Assembly (NCBI GenBank): GCA_000402835.1
Contig: AQRZ01000049.1
Coordinates: 12,651 to 37,011, forward strand
Reading direction: 5' to 3'
DNA from: Synergistetes bacterium JGI 0000079-D21
GTDB lineage: Bacteria > Synergistota > Synergistia > Synergistales > 79-D21
DNA length: 24,361 bases
The notes beneath the pieces are model-generated. The model did no database searches, was not told the origin of the DNA, and saw nothing but the letters and a program-made list of their open reading frames with translations. A program made the position numbers and the translations under genes. Shown here in pieces: positions 22,693 through 24,361 of this stretch (its first letter is position 1; the number at the start of each line of letters is the position of its first letter).

Positions 22693-23465
22693 GATTTCTT
22701 CGGGAACCAGGGGAAGAAGGCGTTCGTCCTCTCGACGTACTCGCGGTAGCCAGGGCGATCGCCCATCCGCCCCTTTTCCAGCATCGGCACCCCGGATACC
22801 CGGAGGAGGAGAAAGGTGATCGTCGCAGGGCTGACGATCGTCAGCCACCCGTTCGGCACGCTAAGGGCGATCAGGTAGAGCCCCCACCACATGGTAGCCT
22901 CCCCGAAGTAATTCGGATGCCGGGTGTAGCGCCAGAGCCCTCGGTCCATCACTTTCCCCCGGTTTCCCGGGTCTGCCTTGAAACGGGCGAGCTGCCAGTC
23001 CCCGACGGCTTCGAATAAGAACCCGACACACCAGACACACAATCCAAGGGCATCGAGAAAGCCTAGGGGCGGATTCTCCGAAACGTTGACCACAATGACC
23101 GAGGAGGCAATCACCAAAAGCAGGGCACCCTGCAGGAGAAAAACCTGGAAATAGCTTCGAACCACGAACCATCGGCCCCATTCCGTCCGCCACTTCGCGT
23201 ACCTGGGGTCTTCCCCTTTTCCCTGCTTCCTTTTGCCGATGTGGAACGCCAGCCGGAATCCCCATATTCCAACCAGGATGGTCGCAAGAAACGGCCTGGC
23301 CGAAAGATCTGCCCTTCCTGCCAAAGCCGCCGCGCAGGCCAGGAAAAATCCGGGCCCCCAGGCGACGTCGGCGATGGAGTTGTCCCTGAGGACCAAAGCC
23401 GCGATATAGAAAGCCGTCATGTAGATCCATACCGCGAACGCCGCCTTGAAGAAAACTTCCGCCAT
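22689..23465 (-). CDS. DUF1295 / steroid 5-alpha-reductase-like membrane protein
   Basis: This is a multi-pass membrane protein of the DUF1295 family, related to steroid reductases and isoprenylcysteine methyltransferases. It has 258 residues and about seven hydrophobic helices. Family motifs are DNSIADVAWGPGF near the N terminus, RYAKWRTEWG, FQVFLLQG, and the conserved C-terminal block with FKADPGNRG, GLWRYTRHPNYFGE, then GVPMLEKGR and YVERTNAFFPWFP. The RHPNYFGE segment corresponds to the NADPH- or SAM-contact region of relatives. The ATG at 23465 is preferred to a GTG at 23474, because the latter is part of its Shine-Dalgarno. The stop overlaps the DAK2-DegV start, suggesting a joint role in lipid metabolism. 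The substrate is unknown. Confidence 0.88.
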   Translation of the reverse strand: MAEVFFKAAFAVWIYMTAFYIAALVLRDNSIADVAWGPGFFLACAAALAGRADLSARPFLATILVGIWGFRLAFHIGKRKQGKGEDPRYAKWRTEWGRWFVVRSYFQVFLLQGALLLVIASSVIVVNVSENPPLGFLDALGLCVWCVGFLFEAVGDWQLARFKADPGNRGKVMDRGLWRYTRHPNYFGEATMWWGLYLIALSVPNGWLTIVSPATITFLLLRVSGVPMLEKGRMGDRPGYREYVERTNAFFPWFPKKS

Positions 23466-23470
23466 CCGCT

Positions 23471-23479
23471 TCACCTCCC
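23471..23479 (-). promoter_or_regulatory. Shine-Dalgarno that fixes the DUF1295 start
   Basis: On the minus strand this reads GGGAGGTGA, ending 5 nt before the ATG at 23465. It contains the alternative GTG, which is therefore unlikely to be the start codon. Confidence 0.55.
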
Positions 23480-23498
23480 GGTAACCTGGATTTTTTCA

Positions 23499-23504
23499 AT
23501 TTTA
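23499..23504 (-). promoter_or_regulatory. Candidate -10 element for the DUF1295 / DAK2-DegV operon
   Basis: On the minus strand this reads TAAAAT in a locally AT-rich stretch, the only such stretch nearby, between the upstream terminator and the gene. No clear -35 is seen at 16-18 bp. Confidence 0.35.
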
Positions 23505-23545
23505 CACTTCATCCTTTCATTGAGGAAGTTTAAGGGGATCAGAGC

Positions 23546-23580
23546 AAAAAAAGGCCCGGTCCCCTTTAGGGGTCCGGGCC
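23546..23580 (-). terminator. Intrinsic terminator of the saccharopine-dehydrogenase-like gene
   Basis: On the minus strand a 12-bp GC-rich stem with one mismatch (23569-23580 with 23553-23564, loop 23565-23568) is followed by seven T residues (23552-23546). It lies 18 nt after the stop codon. This is a textbook Rho-independent terminator and isolates the downstream DUF1295 operon. Confidence 0.93.
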
Positions 23581-23598
23581 CGAAAACTTCGTCTCTAG

Positions 23599-24361
23599 CT
23601 AGAGGCTCTCGGTTTTTTCCACGAGGGAAATGCCTTCCGCCTCCAACGCTTCCAGGCAGGGCTCGAAAATCTCCGGCAGGACCGGCGCCAGGACCCCGGC
23701 CGCCCGGACTTTCCCCTCCAGGATCAGCCGGGCGCCGATGGCCGGGGGCAGGCCCGTCGTCCGGGCGATGGAAGTGTCCCCGTTCGGGATCCCGAAGTCC
23801 ACCAGCGTCGACGTGTGCCTCAACCGGCGGCCGGTTCCCGGGTAGTACGCCACCACCTCGTCCTTCAGGATCACCAGGTCTTTCTCCCCTTCTCCGTACA
23901 CCAGCTTCTCGCCGAACAGGTGCGAGATCACGTCCCGCGCCGATCCCCTCGCAAACGGCAGCGGCCTGTCCTCGAACAGCCCCAGCCACTCGAACCGCTC
24001 GTACACCGCCGAGTGACGCCCGATCCCCAGCTTCCGGCACACCGCCTCCTCCGCCTTCGCCGGGTCCGCCTCTCCAGCCTGCCTCGCCATGAATCCCCGG
24101 AACGTCAGGCCCCGAAAGTCCTGCTCCTCCGTCTCCACCAGCGAGAGCGCGTTCATCGCCACGATCGTCTCGCACCATCCCACGTACCGGATCGTCCCAC
24201 GGTAGATCGTCTTCGCCTCCGGGATCCCGTAACGCTCCAGGTACGGCAGGGAGTCCGCGTTGGCGTACACCTCGAACCAGCCCAGCGGCCCCATCTCCTC
24301 CAGGTGCACGTGCTCGTACGTCTTCCCGTCCTTCCACTCGTGCACCTCTCCGTCCAGCATC
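23599..24361 (-). CDS. Saccharopine dehydrogenase-like protein, C-terminal part (5' end outside window)
   Basis: This is the C-terminal domain of a saccharopine-dehydrogenase-family oxidoreductase, a group acting in lysine or related amino-acid metabolism. At least 253 residues are inside the window. Conserved blocks are YLERYGIPEAKTIYRGTIRYVGW (about 40-62), LTFRGFM, GLPPAIGARLILEGK, and GVLAPVLPEIFEPCLEALE near the end. The Rossmann NAD(P)-binding domain with its GxGxxG is absent, so the gene must begin beyond the right edge; the ATG at the very edge is taken as internal. A strong terminator follows. Codon use is unlike every other gene here: the first 19 Glu codons are all GAG, with GCG, GTG and ACG preferred, then the style reverts near the 3' end. 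Confidence 0.85.
   Translation of the reverse strand, partial: MLDGEVHEWKDGKTYEHVHLEEMGPLGWFEVYANADSLPYLERYGIPEAKTIYRGTIRYVGWCETIVAMNALSLVETEEQDFRGLTFRGFMARQAGEADPAKAEEAVCRKLGIGRHSAVYERFEWLGLFEDRPLPFARGSARDVISHLFGEKLVYGEGEKDLVILKDEVVAYYPGTGRRLRHTSTLVDFGIPNGDTSIARTTGLPPAIGARLILEGKVRAAGVLAPVLPEIFEPCLEALEAEGISLVEKTESL

Overview
This is a GC-rich bacterial window, densely packed with 17 protein genes and one broken small gene. I see no rRNA, tRNA, CRISPR array, insertion sequence or phage gene. The content suggests an anaerobic, peptide- and amino-acid-using bacterium: two cytosolic peptidases, a homoserine-dehydrogenase-like enzyme, a saccharopine-dehydrogenase-like enzyme, several amino-acid or metabolite exporters, and an iron-sulfur-flavoprotein-like protein. 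Synergistota is my best guess, from gene content and codon style only, and is not proven.

Left part (1-8.8 kb). The window opens inside a type II secretion cassette, gspE-gspF-gspG, encoding the ATPase, the inner-membrane platform and the major pseudopilin. No minor pseudopilin genes follow. A convergent AEC-family carrier comes next. Divergent from it is a helicase-nuclease pair, mrfA-mrfB (YprA/YprB), joined by a TTGA stop/start overlap; in Bacillus this pair repairs mitomycin-type DNA damage. Then come a phosphomannomutase/phosphoglucomutase and a closely spaced flavodoxin-fold protein, ending at a strong hairpin near 9.57 kb.

Middle part (9.6-18.7 kb, all + strand). An extended -10 promoter precedes a run of genes: a DMT exporter, a membrane-anchored metallophosphoesterase, a small two-helix membrane protein interrupted by a one-base frameshift, a second DMT exporter, a RocB-like M20 hydrolase and an M3 oligoendopeptidase. 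A candidate promoter overlapping the M3 stop precedes a class V PLP enzyme of the VC1184 type and a homoserine-dehydrogenase-like protein.

Right part (18.7-24.4 kb). A soluble double-PAS histidine kinase and a NarL-type response regulator overlap and form a two-component system. On the minus strand, a DUF1295 membrane protein is coupled by an ATGA overlap to a fused DAK2-DegV protein, which is in effect a fatty-acid kinase and its lipid-binding partner in one chain. The window ends in a saccharopine-dehydrogenase-like gene (5' end outside) with a classic intrinsic terminator. Its codon use differs sharply from all other genes here and changes within the gene.

The points most worth a second look are the repairable frameshift at about 11,877, the DAK2-DegV fusion coupled to DUF1295, the PLP enzyme/homoserine-dehydrogenase pair, and the mosaic codon use of the last gene.
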